From Amycolatopsis sp. GM8 (GTDB lineage: Bacteria > Actinomycetota > Actinomycetes > Mycobacteriales > Pseudonocardiaceae), in the NCBI RefSeq assembly GCF_021653975.1, contig NZ_JAJKFK010000007.1:186001-250000 (forward strand): DNA of 64,000 nt, written 5' to 3'. A model generated the notes under the pieces. It did not search any database and was not told the DNA's origin. It saw only the letters and a list, made by a program, of their open reading frames with translations. Numbering within the stretch: the first letter of the stretch is position 1; the number at the start of each line of letters is the position of its first letter. Below, piece by piece: positions 1-7,163 of this stretch. The position numbers and the translations under genes are program-made.

Positions 1-51
1 GTCGCCGGTGGGGATCCGCTTCGCCCAGAGGATCCGGCGGGCAGGGCTCAT
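1..51 (-). CDS. Partial gene, N-terminal 17 residues only
   Basis: An ATG at 49-51 on the minus strand overlaps the stop of the next gene upstream as TGATG, the same junction seen at 1599-1603. This makes it the next member of the leftward operon. The visible residues are MSPARRILWAKRIPTGD and then the window ends. The short RILWAKRIPTG stretch resembles the start of NADP-dependent zinc-free alcohol dehydrogenase-like (MDR) oxidoreductases. That is a guess from very few residues and no function is claimed. Confidence 0.4.
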   Translation of the reverse strand, partial: MSPARRILWAKRIPTGD

Positions 52-1601
52 CACACGACCTCCGGTATCCGCAGTACGGTGCCCGCGTGGTGGACGCGGC
101 GCTGCTCCCGCGCGGGAGCTTGGTCGACCGGGCGGAACAGCGGCGCGCACGTGGCGGCGAGCCGCAGCCGCACCTGGTGCCCGGGCAGGAAACGGTGCCC
201 GATCGGCCCGAGCCTGAGCACGGCCGTCCGCTCGCCGGGCGAGACGGCGGCCACTCCGAGCGTCAGGTGCAGGCTCGACGCCCCACCCGGGGGCACGTCT
301 TCGACCGAGGCCACCCACAACGCCTCGGCGGGCGAGTCGCTCTCCGCGTCCAGTTCCAGCGTCAGCTCCCCCACAACCAGCCGCGACTCGGCGAGCGGCG
401 CAGAGGTATAGACCACCAAATCGGACCGGCCGTCGAGGAACACGAGATCGAGCTGAGCGGGGGCATCGGCATTGACGGCCGGCCCAATCCCCGGCTGGGC
501 GGGCACCGGGTCGGTCAAGTCGCTGGTGAACTCCGCGACGCCGGTATCCGCGGTGTCGCCGAGATATCCGCCGCCCGCGACCGTCCGCGCGTCCCGAGAC
601 GCCGAGGGACGCAGCACCCAATCCACGGTCTGCGGAGTGCGCGGCAGCTCGTGCCAGGCGTTGTCCCCGGTGATGAAAACCTGGTTGTGCCGGGCGGATC
701 CGCCCACCCGGTCGAGCAGGCCGACCTGCAGTTCGAGCGGGTCGAGGACACTGCGAGGGCCCCAGTCGACGCCGCCGACGTGCTGCGCCGGGTGCCGTGC
801 CGCGTAGGCCGTCCACGGACCGACCACCAGCTCGGCGTCCGGGCAGGCGCGGGCCAGCTCCCACGAGGGGCGGCACGCCGGGTCCCACCAGCCGGTCAGG
901 ATCGTGACCGGTACCAGCAGCGGGCCGGTGCCCACAAGCCCGGCGGCGTCGAACCCGGCCCACCCGAGATCGTCGTGCCCGAGGCCGTGTTCCTGCTCCT
1001 TCCACGGCCCACGCAGCAGCTCGGCCCAGTCCGCGAAACGGGTCGGCAGCGGGTGCCGACCGGCCATGAGGTGGCGCCACACCAACAGGTCCGCGCGGCG
1101 CGCGCCGTCGCGTCCCGGGAACACGTCCCCGGGCTCGCCGGGCGGGCTGATCAGGAACGCCCCCGCCACGAGCCCGGTCGCGTCGCGGGCCGCGGCGAGC
1201 GCACAGGCGGCGCCGTAGCCCTGTCCCATCACCACGATCGGACCGGCACACCACGAATGCCCGGCGAGCGCCGCCACAACCGCGGCGGCGTCGGCCCGCT
1301 CGTGGACGAACGGCACGAACTCCCCGTCCGAGTCGCCGCGGCCGCGAACGTCCACCGACACCACAGTTACCCCCGCCGCGGCGGCGAGGCGACGGCAGTG
1401 TCGCGGCGAGCCCAGCGACGGAACGGGCGAAGGACCCAATGCGGTGGCGCGCCCGTTGCCCAGCGGCGTCCACACGATCACCGTGGCGGCCGGTTCGCTC
1501 CCGGACGGCCGGAACATGTTCACCGACAGGCGGCAGCTGTCGGCCGTGGTGACGCCTTCGTCGAACCGGACGTCGACGCCGTGCTCGTCGAGAGTGCGCA
1601 T
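51..1601 (-). CDS. CocE/NonD-like alpha/beta hydrolase with nucleophile serine replaced
   Basis: The 516-residue protein has the layout of the CocE / X-Pro dipeptidyl-peptidase (S15) group. An alpha/beta core begins near residue 40, with the family's DVRGRGDSDG strand-loop at about 84-93 and TGWWDPACRP, which fits the acidic-residue loop, in the middle. A C-terminal jelly-roll-like region of about 200 residues follows. Known members cleave acyl esters or X-Pro peptides. The nucleophile elbow, normally G-x-S-Y-x-G, reads GQGYG (126-130), so glycine stands where the serine should be, and the GPW-S-H histidine motif is degenerate (GPWTAYAARH). It may therefore be inactive or use different chemistry. 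The ATG at 1601 overlaps the stop of the upstream beta-lactamase-like gene by one base (TGATG), so the two are probably translationally coupled. Confidence 0.75.
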   Translation of the reverse strand: MRTLDEHGVDVRFDEGVTTADSCRLSVNMFRPSGSEPAATVIVWTPLGNGRATALGPSPVPSLGSPRHCRRLAAAAGVTVVSVDVRGRGDSDGEFVPFVHERADAAAVVAALAGHSWCAGPIVVMGQGYGAACALAAARDATGLVAGAFLISPPGEPGDVFPGRDGARRADLLVWRHLMAGRHPLPTRFADWAELLRGPWKEQEHGLGHDDLGWAGFDAAGLVGTGPLLVPVTILTGWWDPACRPSWELARACPDAELVVGPWTAYAARHPAQHVGGVDWGPRSVLDPLELQVGLLDRVGGSARHNQVFITGDNAWHELPRTPQTVDWVLRPSASRDARTVAGGGYLGDTADTGVAEFTSDLTDPVPAQPGIGPAVNADAPAQLDLVFLDGRSDLVVYTSAPLAESRLVVGELTLELDAESDSPAEALWVASVEDVPPGGASSLHLTLGVAAVSPGERTAVLRLGPIGHRFLPGHQVRLRLAATCAPLFRPVDQAPAREQRRVHHAGTVLRIPEVV

Positions 1602-2965
1602 CACACCGCCGCGGAGACGCGCCGGAAGATCCGGCCGACGTAGACGTAGGAAGCATCGTCGACGAAGCTGACGGGCATCCCGGCGTCGCTGAGAAACCGG
1701 CCGTCGGAAGCGACCGGCGCCAGCGTCATCGGCGGCAGCGGCAGCAGGCCTGGCATCATCAGGTCCAGGTGTTCGGTCAGGTTTTCGTCCATGTACTGCT
1801 CGACGTTCAGCCGCTCGTCCCGCACCGTGACGGTCACCGAGCCGCCCTCCGCCTCGTAGGTGCCGGTGTAGCGGTCGAGGTCGACGGTCAGCGGTTCGCC
1901 GGGCTCTTCCGGCCTGGGCGCCGCCGAGATGCCGTACAGCTCTTGGAACAGCTCCTCGGTCAGGAGGGGGTTCAGCATCGCGCCGGTGTTGCTGTTGGTG
2001 AGCACGGCGATCGCGCAACCATGCTCCGGGGCGATCGTCAGGATCGAGTGCGCCCCGGCGTTGGCACCGGTGTGGCCCAGCGTGCGCCCGGCTCCGGTCC
2101 CACGGATGTACCAGCCGAGACCCCAGTTGTCGAAGCTCAGGCCCCAGTGCGGTGCGAGCGACGGAGCCTGCATGAGCGCCGCCGACTCCGGGCTGAGCAC
2201 CGGCTTCCCGTCCGCGGCACGGCCCTCGCGCAGGTGCATCTGCCCGAACGCGATCATCGTGTCGATATCGCAGAAGAGGGTGGCGCCGGCCGGGCCGTTG
2301 CCGGAGTCGAGGAGCAGGCGGGGCACGCGGGTGACCGCGCCGGACGGGTCCACGAGATGCCCCACGGCGGTCGAGCCGAGGACCATCTCCTCGCCGTAGG
2401 TGGTGGCCCCTCCGCCGAGGGGGCGCAGGATCCGTTCGGCGAGCGCCTCGTCCCACGTCCGGCCGGTGACCGCTTCGGCGATCCGGCCGGCGACGGCCAT
2501 CCCACCGTTGGAATAGGACCAGAACCGGCCCGGCGGCGAGGCGAACGGCAGGTCCCGCATCAGTTCGAGGTGCCGCGCCAGGACTTCCGGGCTCCGCGGC
2601 AGGTTGAACATGCAGTGCCCGGGGATGCCCGCGGTGTGGTTGAGCAACATCCGCACCGTGACCTGCGCCGAGGTTTCTTCGTCGGCCAGCCGGAACTCCG
2701 GCAGGTACCGCTGCACGGGCGTGTCCAGTTCGACGAGCCCGTCGTCGACGAGCGACATCACCAGGGAAACGGTGAAGACCTTCGTCACCGATCCCGCGGC
2801 GAACAGGGTGTCGTGGCGGACGGGCATCGCGGTCGTGGTGTTGGCACAGCCCGTGTGGGCGGTCACGACCTCGTCGCCGACCGCCACCGCGGCCGCGGCG
2901 CCGGTGACGTTGTGGTCCTTCGCGAGCCGGTCGAGCCGGTCCTGCAACTCTTGCGCGGTGATCAT
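1601..2965 (-). CDS. Serine beta-lactamase-family hydrolase (class C / DD-peptidase fold)
   Basis: The 454-residue protein belongs to the beta-lactamase/D-alanyl-D-alanine carboxypeptidase superfamily. The catalytic tetrad SVTK lies at about 59-62, the second motif YSN at about 151 (FWSYSNGG), and an HTG triad (LGHTGANAG) takes the place of KTG. The last 100 residues form a lipocalin-like beta domain (RYTGTYEAEGG onward), as in D-aminopeptidase DmpB/DAP and esterase-type members. No signal peptide is visible, so it is probably cytoplasmic and hydrolyses small peptides or esters. The ATG at 2965 follows a GGAGCC-type ribosome site and lies 20 bp after the dipeptidase stop. Context with dppA and the dipeptidase suggests work on D-containing peptides; this is inference. 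Confidence 0.8.
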   Translation of the reverse strand: MITAQELQDRLDRLAKDHNVTGAAAAVAVGDEVVTAHTGCANTTTAMPVRHDTLFAAGSVTKVFTVSLVMSLVDDGLVELDTPVQRYLPEFRLADEETSAQVTVRMLLNHTAGIPGHCMFNLPRSPEVLARHLELMRDLPFASPPGRFWSYSNGGMAVAGRIAEAVTGRTWDEALAERILRPLGGGATTYGEEMVLGSTAVGHLVDPSGAVTRVPRLLLDSGNGPAGATLFCDIDTMIAFGQMHLREGRAADGKPVLSPESAALMQAPSLAPHWGLSFDNWGLGWYIRGTGAGRTLGHTGANAGAHSILTIAPEHGCAIAVLTNSNTGAMLNPLLTEELFQELYGISAAPRPEEPGEPLTVDLDRYTGTYEAEGGSVTVTVRDERLNVEQYMDENLTEHLDLMMPGLLPLPPMTLAPVASDGRFLSDAGMPVSFVDDASYVYVGRIFRRVSAAV

Positions 2966-2985
2966 TGCTGGCTCCTTCGTGTCGT

Positions 2986-4131
2986 TCAGCCGACAACCTG
3001 CTCGAAAACGCGCAGGAAGTTGCCGCCGAGGATCATTTCGACCTGCTGGTCGGTGTAGCCGCGGGCGACCAGCCCACGGGTGATGTTGACCAGATCGCGA
3101 TAGTCGCGGAAACCGTCCAATGTGGACGAAACGTCGAGCTGGTGCTCCGGCCGGAACCCCATGGTGGACATCGCCATCGGCAGCAGGGTCCGCTCCAGCA
3201 CGTCGGCCGGCAGCGCGAGCGGCCAGTCGGTGCCGATGCCGACGTGCTCGATCCCGACGAGCCGCACCAGGTAGTCGATGTGGTCGAGGGTCAGCTCGAT
3301 CGTCGGCGCCGGACCGGTCGCGATGTCGGCGAGGAAGAACGGGACGGTGACCACCCCGATCACCCCGCCGGTGGCCGCGATCGCCTGCAACTCCTCGTCG
3401 CTCTTCGCCCGGTCGCATTTGTACAGCGCCGCGGCCGAGGTGTGGGTCGCCACGACCGGTGCCGCCGACCGGGCGCAGGCGTCGATCGTCGTGTTAGGAC
3501 CCGAGTGCGCGGTGTCGACGATGACGCCGATCCGGTTGCACCGGTCCACGAAGGTGTTCCCGAAGGCGCTCAGTCCCGGGTCGTTCTTTTCGGTGCACCC
3601 GGCGCCGATGAAGGTCGCGGTGTTGTAGGCGCAGTCGACGGTGTGCGCCACGCCCAGCTCCGCGGCCGCGTCGAGCAGGTCGAGATCACTGGGCCGCAGC
3701 ATGTTCAGCTGACACTGGCCGACCAGCGCGTGCGTGCCCTCGGCGTGAGCCGCGCGGATGTCGTCGGCACGCCGGGCCGGGCGCAGCCAGTCGAACGCGT
3801 TGATCATCCGCGCCGTTTCGACCGCGGTGTCGAGGAGACCCTGCGCGGTCTCGAGCACGCCCCCCGTGAGCATGGTCGTCGCGCCCGAGGCGTCGAACAG
3901 GGTGCGGTACTCGTCGAACTCGCCGCGGACCGCCTTCTCCATCAAGAACGTCGCCGCCGCACCGTAATCCGCCGAATCCGGGAGTTCGGCACGCAACTGC
4001 TCGGTCCACACGTCCGGGGAACACGGTCCCTGGTAGACCATGTCGACGATGATCGAGTCACGATGCAGCCGGGCGGCCCGCGCTTCGTCCTCTTGCGACA
4101 GTCCGAACGGGAATCTGCCGTACTCAGCCAT
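2986..4131 (-). CDS. Membrane-dipeptidase (M19)-like metallohydrolase with altered metal ligands
   Basis: The 381-residue TIM-barrel protein matches the peptidase M19 / renal dipeptidase family in its second half: GVIVDTAHSG (His ligand), VVATHTSAAAL (second His), ATGGVIGVV, and HVGIGTDW near the C-terminus. M19 enzymes hydrolyse dipeptides, including those with a C-terminal D-residue. The canonical N-terminal HxD zinc ligands (usually DGHND) are missing: the matching stretch is SIIVDMVYQGP. The bridging glutamate region reads VGQCQLNM. It therefore belongs to a divergent branch whose metal site must differ. The start at 4131 is preferred over 4143 because GGAG sits 6 nt upstream; it overlaps the tetR1 stop by 8 bp, which implies coupling. 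Confidence 0.75.
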   Translation of the reverse strand: MAEYGRFPFGLSQEDEARAARLHRDSIIVDMVYQGPCSPDVWTEQLRAELPDSADYGAAATFLMEKAVRGEFDEYRTLFDASGATTMLTGGVLETAQGLLDTAVETARMINAFDWLRPARRADDIRAAHAEGTHALVGQCQLNMLRPSDLDLLDAAAELGVAHTVDCAYNTATFIGAGCTEKNDPGLSAFGNTFVDRCNRIGVIVDTAHSGPNTTIDACARSAAPVVATHTSAAALYKCDRAKSDEELQAIAATGGVIGVVTVPFFLADIATGPAPTIELTLDHIDYLVRLVGIEHVGIGTDWPLALPADVLERTLLPMAMSTMGFRPEHQLDVSSTLDGFRDYRDLVNITRGLVARGYTDQQVEMILGGNFLRVFEQVVG

Positions 4132-4765
4132 TGCCCTCTCCATTCACGAGTGCGTCCAGGAGCAGTCCGAACGTGCGCACGAAGTGGTCCTCCGCGTTCA
4201 GCTCACCGGCCCGGCGCAACACGGCCGACAGCAGCGGATGCGCCGGGTCGTCCGGGAGCTGCCCGGCCGGCGGGACGCGCGCGTCCGCGGCGACGGCGCT
4301 GCCGATGGTCAGTTCGAGCAGAGCCAGGTGGACGTCCGCGATCCGCGCTTCGGCCACCCCGAGATCGGCGAGCAGGCGGTAGACCCGCTCGACGAGGTCG
4401 AGGTCCAAACCGACCGCCGAGGGCCGAACGAGCCGGGACAGGTCCACGTACTCGACCATCAGCCGGTAGCCGGCAGTAAAGAAGTCGACGAGGACCCGTT
4501 TCGGGTCGCCGGCCTCGTCCGGGATCACGTCGCCGATCGCGCGGAAGACGTGGTCGTACATGGCCGCGAGCAACTCCTCCTTGTCGGCGACGTAGGTGTA
4601 GAGCGCCATCGGGTTGACGCCCAGCCGGCGTGACACACTGCGGAAGGACACCGCGTTGATGCCGTTCTGCCGAAGTTCGTCCAGGGCGGCGCGGACCACC
4701 TCGTCTCGGGTGAAGCCGCGGGCCGGTCCACGGCGGCGCGGAGTCGCGGGCTGCGCTGCACTCAC
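4124..4765 (-). CDS. TetR-family repressor (TetR1)
   Basis: The 213-residue TetR regulator has an N-terminal helix-turn-helix at roughly residues 20-60 (SVSRRLGVNPMALYTYVADK) and a larger ligand/dimer domain of the TetR_C type. The GTG at 4765 is chosen because AGGAG lies 5-6 nt upstream. It heads the leftward operon with the dipeptidase, beta-lactamase-like and CocE-like genes and is divergent from dppA. It is a close paralogue of the regulator at 38576-39217, with the same length; about three quarters of the first 68 residues are identical by eye and the recognition helix is identical. The two genes carry the same operator-like sequence upstream. Autoregulation and control of dppA are inferred. 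Confidence 0.85.
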   Translation of the reverse strand: MSAAQPATPRRRGPARGFTRDEVVRAALDELRQNGINAVSFRSVSRRLGVNPMALYTYVADKEELLAAMYDHVFRAIGDVIPDEAGDPKRVLVDFFTAGYRLMVEYVDLSRLVRPSAVGLDLDLVERVYRLLADLGVAEARIADVHLALLELTIGSAVAADARVPPAGQLPDDPAHPLLSAVLRRAGELNAEDHFVRTFGLLLDALVNGEGNG

Positions 4766-4808
4766 GATTGCTCCTATCGGTGGTGACGCACGGTGATGGA
4801 AGGAAATT

Positions 4809-4836
4809 GCTACAGCGTAGCGTGTTTTCCGGCCAA
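4809..4836. promoter_or_regulatory. Shared operator-like element, copy 1 (tetR1/dppA)
   Basis: GCTAC-A-GCGTAGC is an imperfect palindrome followed by GTGTTTTCCGGCCAA. It starts 44 bp upstream of the tetR1 start. Read on the minus strand it contains TTGGCC and, about 16 bp later, TGTAGC, so it overlaps a plausible -35/-10 promoter. An almost identical sequence lies before the paralogous tetR2 (39253-39279). Confidence 0.6.
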
Positions 4837-4886
4837 CTCCGCCGCCATGACCGAGAAGCATCGGTCACCTCCGGCCGTCACACCTC

Positions 4887-4929
4887 TGACAGCTGTCAAG
4901 AGGACGGCCTGTCCAACACGACAGCTGTC
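4887..4929. promoter_or_regulatory. Two GACAGCTGTC palindromes upstream of dppA
   Basis: The perfect 10-bp palindrome GACAGCTGTC occurs at 4888-4897, extended to TGACAGCTGTCA with flanking CTC/GAG, and again at 4920-4929. The centres are 32 bp apart, close to three helical turns. They lie about 95-135 bp upstream of the dppA start and are separate from the TetR1 element. Binding by the PucR-type regulator downstream is possible but unproven. Confidence 0.45.
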
Positions 4930-5023
4930 AGGCGCGCGGCGCGCGGCCCGTGGCTACGTTCACCGGAAAGGCCCGGGTGACGACATTCGGCCGGTTCCCG
5001 CCGGCCGGGAGGTGACTTTTTCC

Positions 5024-5869
5024 TTGCAGGTCTACATTTCCGTCGATCTCGAAGGGGTCGCGGGCATCGCCACTTTCGACCAGATCCTCCGCGGCGGCTC
5101 CGGCTACCCCCGGGCCCAATCCCTGATGACCGCCGAGGCGAACGCGGCCATCCGCGGCGCTTTCGCGGGGGGTGCGACGGAGGTCGTTGTGAGCGACAGC
5201 CACGGCACGATGGACAACCTCCTGGTGGCCGAACTCGACCCACGCGCGCGGATCGTCACCGGTGGACCTCGCCCCGCCTGCATGGCCCAGGGCCTCAGCC
5301 GGGACGCCGCCGTCGCGATCTTCCTCGGGTATCACGCCGCGGCCGGCGCCCCGGGCGTGCTCTCCCACACGTTCTCGGCCAATTTCACGCAGCTCCGGAT
5401 CAACGGGAAGCCGATGTCCGAGGCCGAGGTCAACGCGCTGTACGCCGCCGACCGGGCGGTCCCCGTCGGCGTCCTGACCGGTGACGACCAGATCTGCGCC
5501 GTGGCCAGGGAAGCCTTTCCCGGTGTGCGGACGGTCGAAACGAAGACGGCCATCGGCTGGTCCGCGACGGATTCGCTGCAGCCCGCGACCGCGTGCGCCG
5601 CGATCGAGGACGTCGTGGCCGAGGCGACCGCCGCGGCGTCGCACCTTTCCGCGCCACCGGTGCCCGAGGTGCTGGACCTGGAGGTCGGCTTCGCGTCCGC
5701 GCTGGGCGCCGACCTCGCCGCGGTGACGCCCGGCACCCAGCGGCTCGACGCCCTCACTCTCGGGTACCGCACCTCGGATGTCGACGAACTGCTGCGCGCG
5801 ATCATGGCGTGGTACTACCTCGCCGCATTGGCCGCTCAGCAGACCGCCGCCCTCGCCGCCCGCCGCTGA
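5024..5869 (+). CDS. dppA: D-aminopeptidase DppA (peptidase M55)
   Basis: The 281-residue protein matches DppA, a zinc D-aminopeptidase that removes N-terminal D-residues from short peptides and forms decameric rings in Bacillus. Visible motifs: YISVDLEGVAG at the N-terminus (Asp and Glu metal ligands), VVSDSHG (His), IFLGYHA (His), and the conserved LSHTFSANF and NGKPMSEAEVNA stretches. The TTG at 5024 is chosen because it puts the conserved YISVDLEG at residue 3, as in family members, and GGGAGGTGA ends 8 nt upstream. It is transcribed divergently from tetR1 and the M19/beta-lactamase operon. A role in scavenging D-containing peptides, for example from peptidoglycan, is inferred. Confidence 0.88.
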   Translation: MQVYISVDLEGVAGIATFDQILRGGSGYPRAQSLMTAEANAAIRGAFAGGATEVVVSDSHGTMDNLLVAELDPRARIVTGGPRPACMAQGLSRDAAVAIFLGYHAAAGAPGVLSHTFSANFTQLRINGKPMSEAEVNALYAADRAVPVGVLTGDDQICAVAREAFPGVRTVETKTAIGWSATDSLQPATACAAIEDVVAEATAAASHLSAPPVPEVLDLEVGFASALGADLAAVTPGTQRLDALTLGYRTSDVDELLRAIMAWYYLAALAAQQTAALAARR

Positions 5870-5897
5870 CCTCGGCGAACCCTTTGCCGCTATCACA

Positions 5898-5920
5898 CTA
5901 CGATGTAGCATATTAGGTCT
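5898..5920. promoter_or_regulatory. Shared operator-like element, variant copy 3 (upstream of pucR-like gene)
   Basis: CTACGATGTAGC followed by ATATTAGG lies between dppA and the PucR-type gene, 40-60 bp before the latter. It matches the CTACG-xx-GTAGC core and AT-rich tail of the elements upstream of the two TetR paralogues. It is the weakest of the three copies. Confidence 0.4.
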
Positions 5921-5960
5921 CCCGCCTCACCAGAGGCGCCTTGACCAGGGGCGCGGGACC

Positions 5961-7154
5961 ATGACCAACGAACTGCAGCACCTCGTCGACGCACTCGCCC
6001 AACGGCTGCGGCGGCCCGTCGCCATCGACGACGCCGCCTTCCGGCTGCTCACCTACAGCTCGCAGAGCGGTGACGTCGACGAGTTGCGCAAGACCGTCGT
6101 CCTCACCCGGGACGTCCCGCCGGACTGCCTCACCTGGCTCCGCGGCTTCGAGCTGTCGAAGGCCGCCCAACCGGTGCGGCTGCCCGCCAACCCGGTACTG
6201 CGCGCCGACCCGCGGGTCGCGATTCCGGTGCGCTGTCAGGGAATGCACTTCGGCTGTCTGTGGCTCATCGAGCGTGACTCCGCCATCGACGACGCCGACC
6301 TGGCCGTCGCCTCGGCGTTCGCCGATCAGGCCGGCGAAATCCTGTTCCGGGAACGGATTTCGTCGGAGCTGGAGCACGCGCGCAGTGGTGAGCTGTTGCG
6401 CGACCTCATTTCCGACGAGGCCGGTACGCGGATCTCCGCCGCGGCCCGGCTCGCCGAGCACGGGCTGTTCGCCGCTCGCGGGAATGTCGTGTGCCTCGCG
6501 GTGGTCGCGGACGGCCCGGAGCTCGACGAGGACGATCGGCTGGCGCTCTCGGCGTCGTTGGACCGGGCCGCGCATTCGTTGCCCGCCCGGGAATGTCTCC
6601 GCATGGTGCGCCCTGCCCACGGGGTGCTCGTCACCACCGAACCGGCCCTGCGCCACTGCCCGGACCTGCCGAGGATGCTGCACGGCACGGCGTCGCGGCT
6701 GCTCGGCAAGACCGGCAAGAGCCACGACGTCGTGGTGGGCGTGGGACAGGCCAGCCCCACACTCGCGGATGTGGTGTTCTCCTACCGGGGTGCGCTGCAG
6801 GCGGCGCGGGTCGCGAACGCCGTGCCGTTGTTCCGGCCGGTGGCGGAGTTCGCGAAGCTCGGGGTCTACGGGCTGCTCGCCGGCCTCCCGCCCGACCGGC
6901 TCCCGGGCCAGCTCGACTCGATGGTGAGCCGGCTGCTGGAAACCGACCCGTCGCTGTTCGCCACGGCGGAACTGTTCCTCGACCGCGCCGGCGACGTCCG
7001 GACCGTCGCGGACGCGCTTTCCGTGCACCGGGCGAGCATCTACCCACGGCTGCGGCGGATCGAACAGGTCACCGGCGTCGACCTCGCGGACGGCGAACAA
7101 CGCCTGGCGCTGCACCTGGGGATCAAGGTCGCCCGGATGCAGCGCCTCGTCTGA
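5961..7154 (+). CDS. PucR-family (CdaR-like) transcriptional regulator
   Basis: The 397-residue protein has an N-terminal GAF-like sensor region (about residues 10-140, including PVAIDDAAFRLLTYSS), a GGDEF-like/PucR middle domain, and a C-terminal helix-turn-helix of the PucR_HTH type (VADALSVHRASIYPRLRRI, about residues 350-375). Such proteins activate catabolic genes for purines, proline, D-amino-acid or sugar-acid substrates. The ATG at 5961 has only a weak GGGG-type ribosome site. It follows dppA by 91 bp in the same direction and is a likely activator of this block. An operator-like site lies just upstream. Confidence 0.8.
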   Translation: MTNELQHLVDALAQRLRRPVAIDDAAFRLLTYSSQSGDVDELRKTVVLTRDVPPDCLTWLRGFELSKAAQPVRLPANPVLRADPRVAIPVRCQGMHFGCLWLIERDSAIDDADLAVASAFADQAGEILFRERISSELEHARSGELLRDLISDEAGTRISAAARLAEHGLFAARGNVVCLAVVADGPELDEDDRLALSASLDRAAHSLPARECLRMVRPAHGVLVTTEPALRHCPDLPRMLHGTASRLLGKTGKSHDVVVGVGQASPTLADVVFSYRGALQAARVANAVPLFRPVAEFAKLGVYGLLAGLPPDRLPGQLDSMVSRLLETDPSLFATAELFLDRAGDVRTVADALSVHRASIYPRLRRIEQVTGVDLADGEQRLALHLGIKVARMQRLV

Positions 7155-7163
7155 ACTCGCGGA

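Noticed and set aside
87..1643. A long plus-strand open frame opposite the CocE-like gene
   Set aside because: In DNA this GC-rich, frames opposite real genes stay open. This one is Arg/Gly/Pro-rich with no recognisable motif, whereas the minus-strand protein has family motifs.
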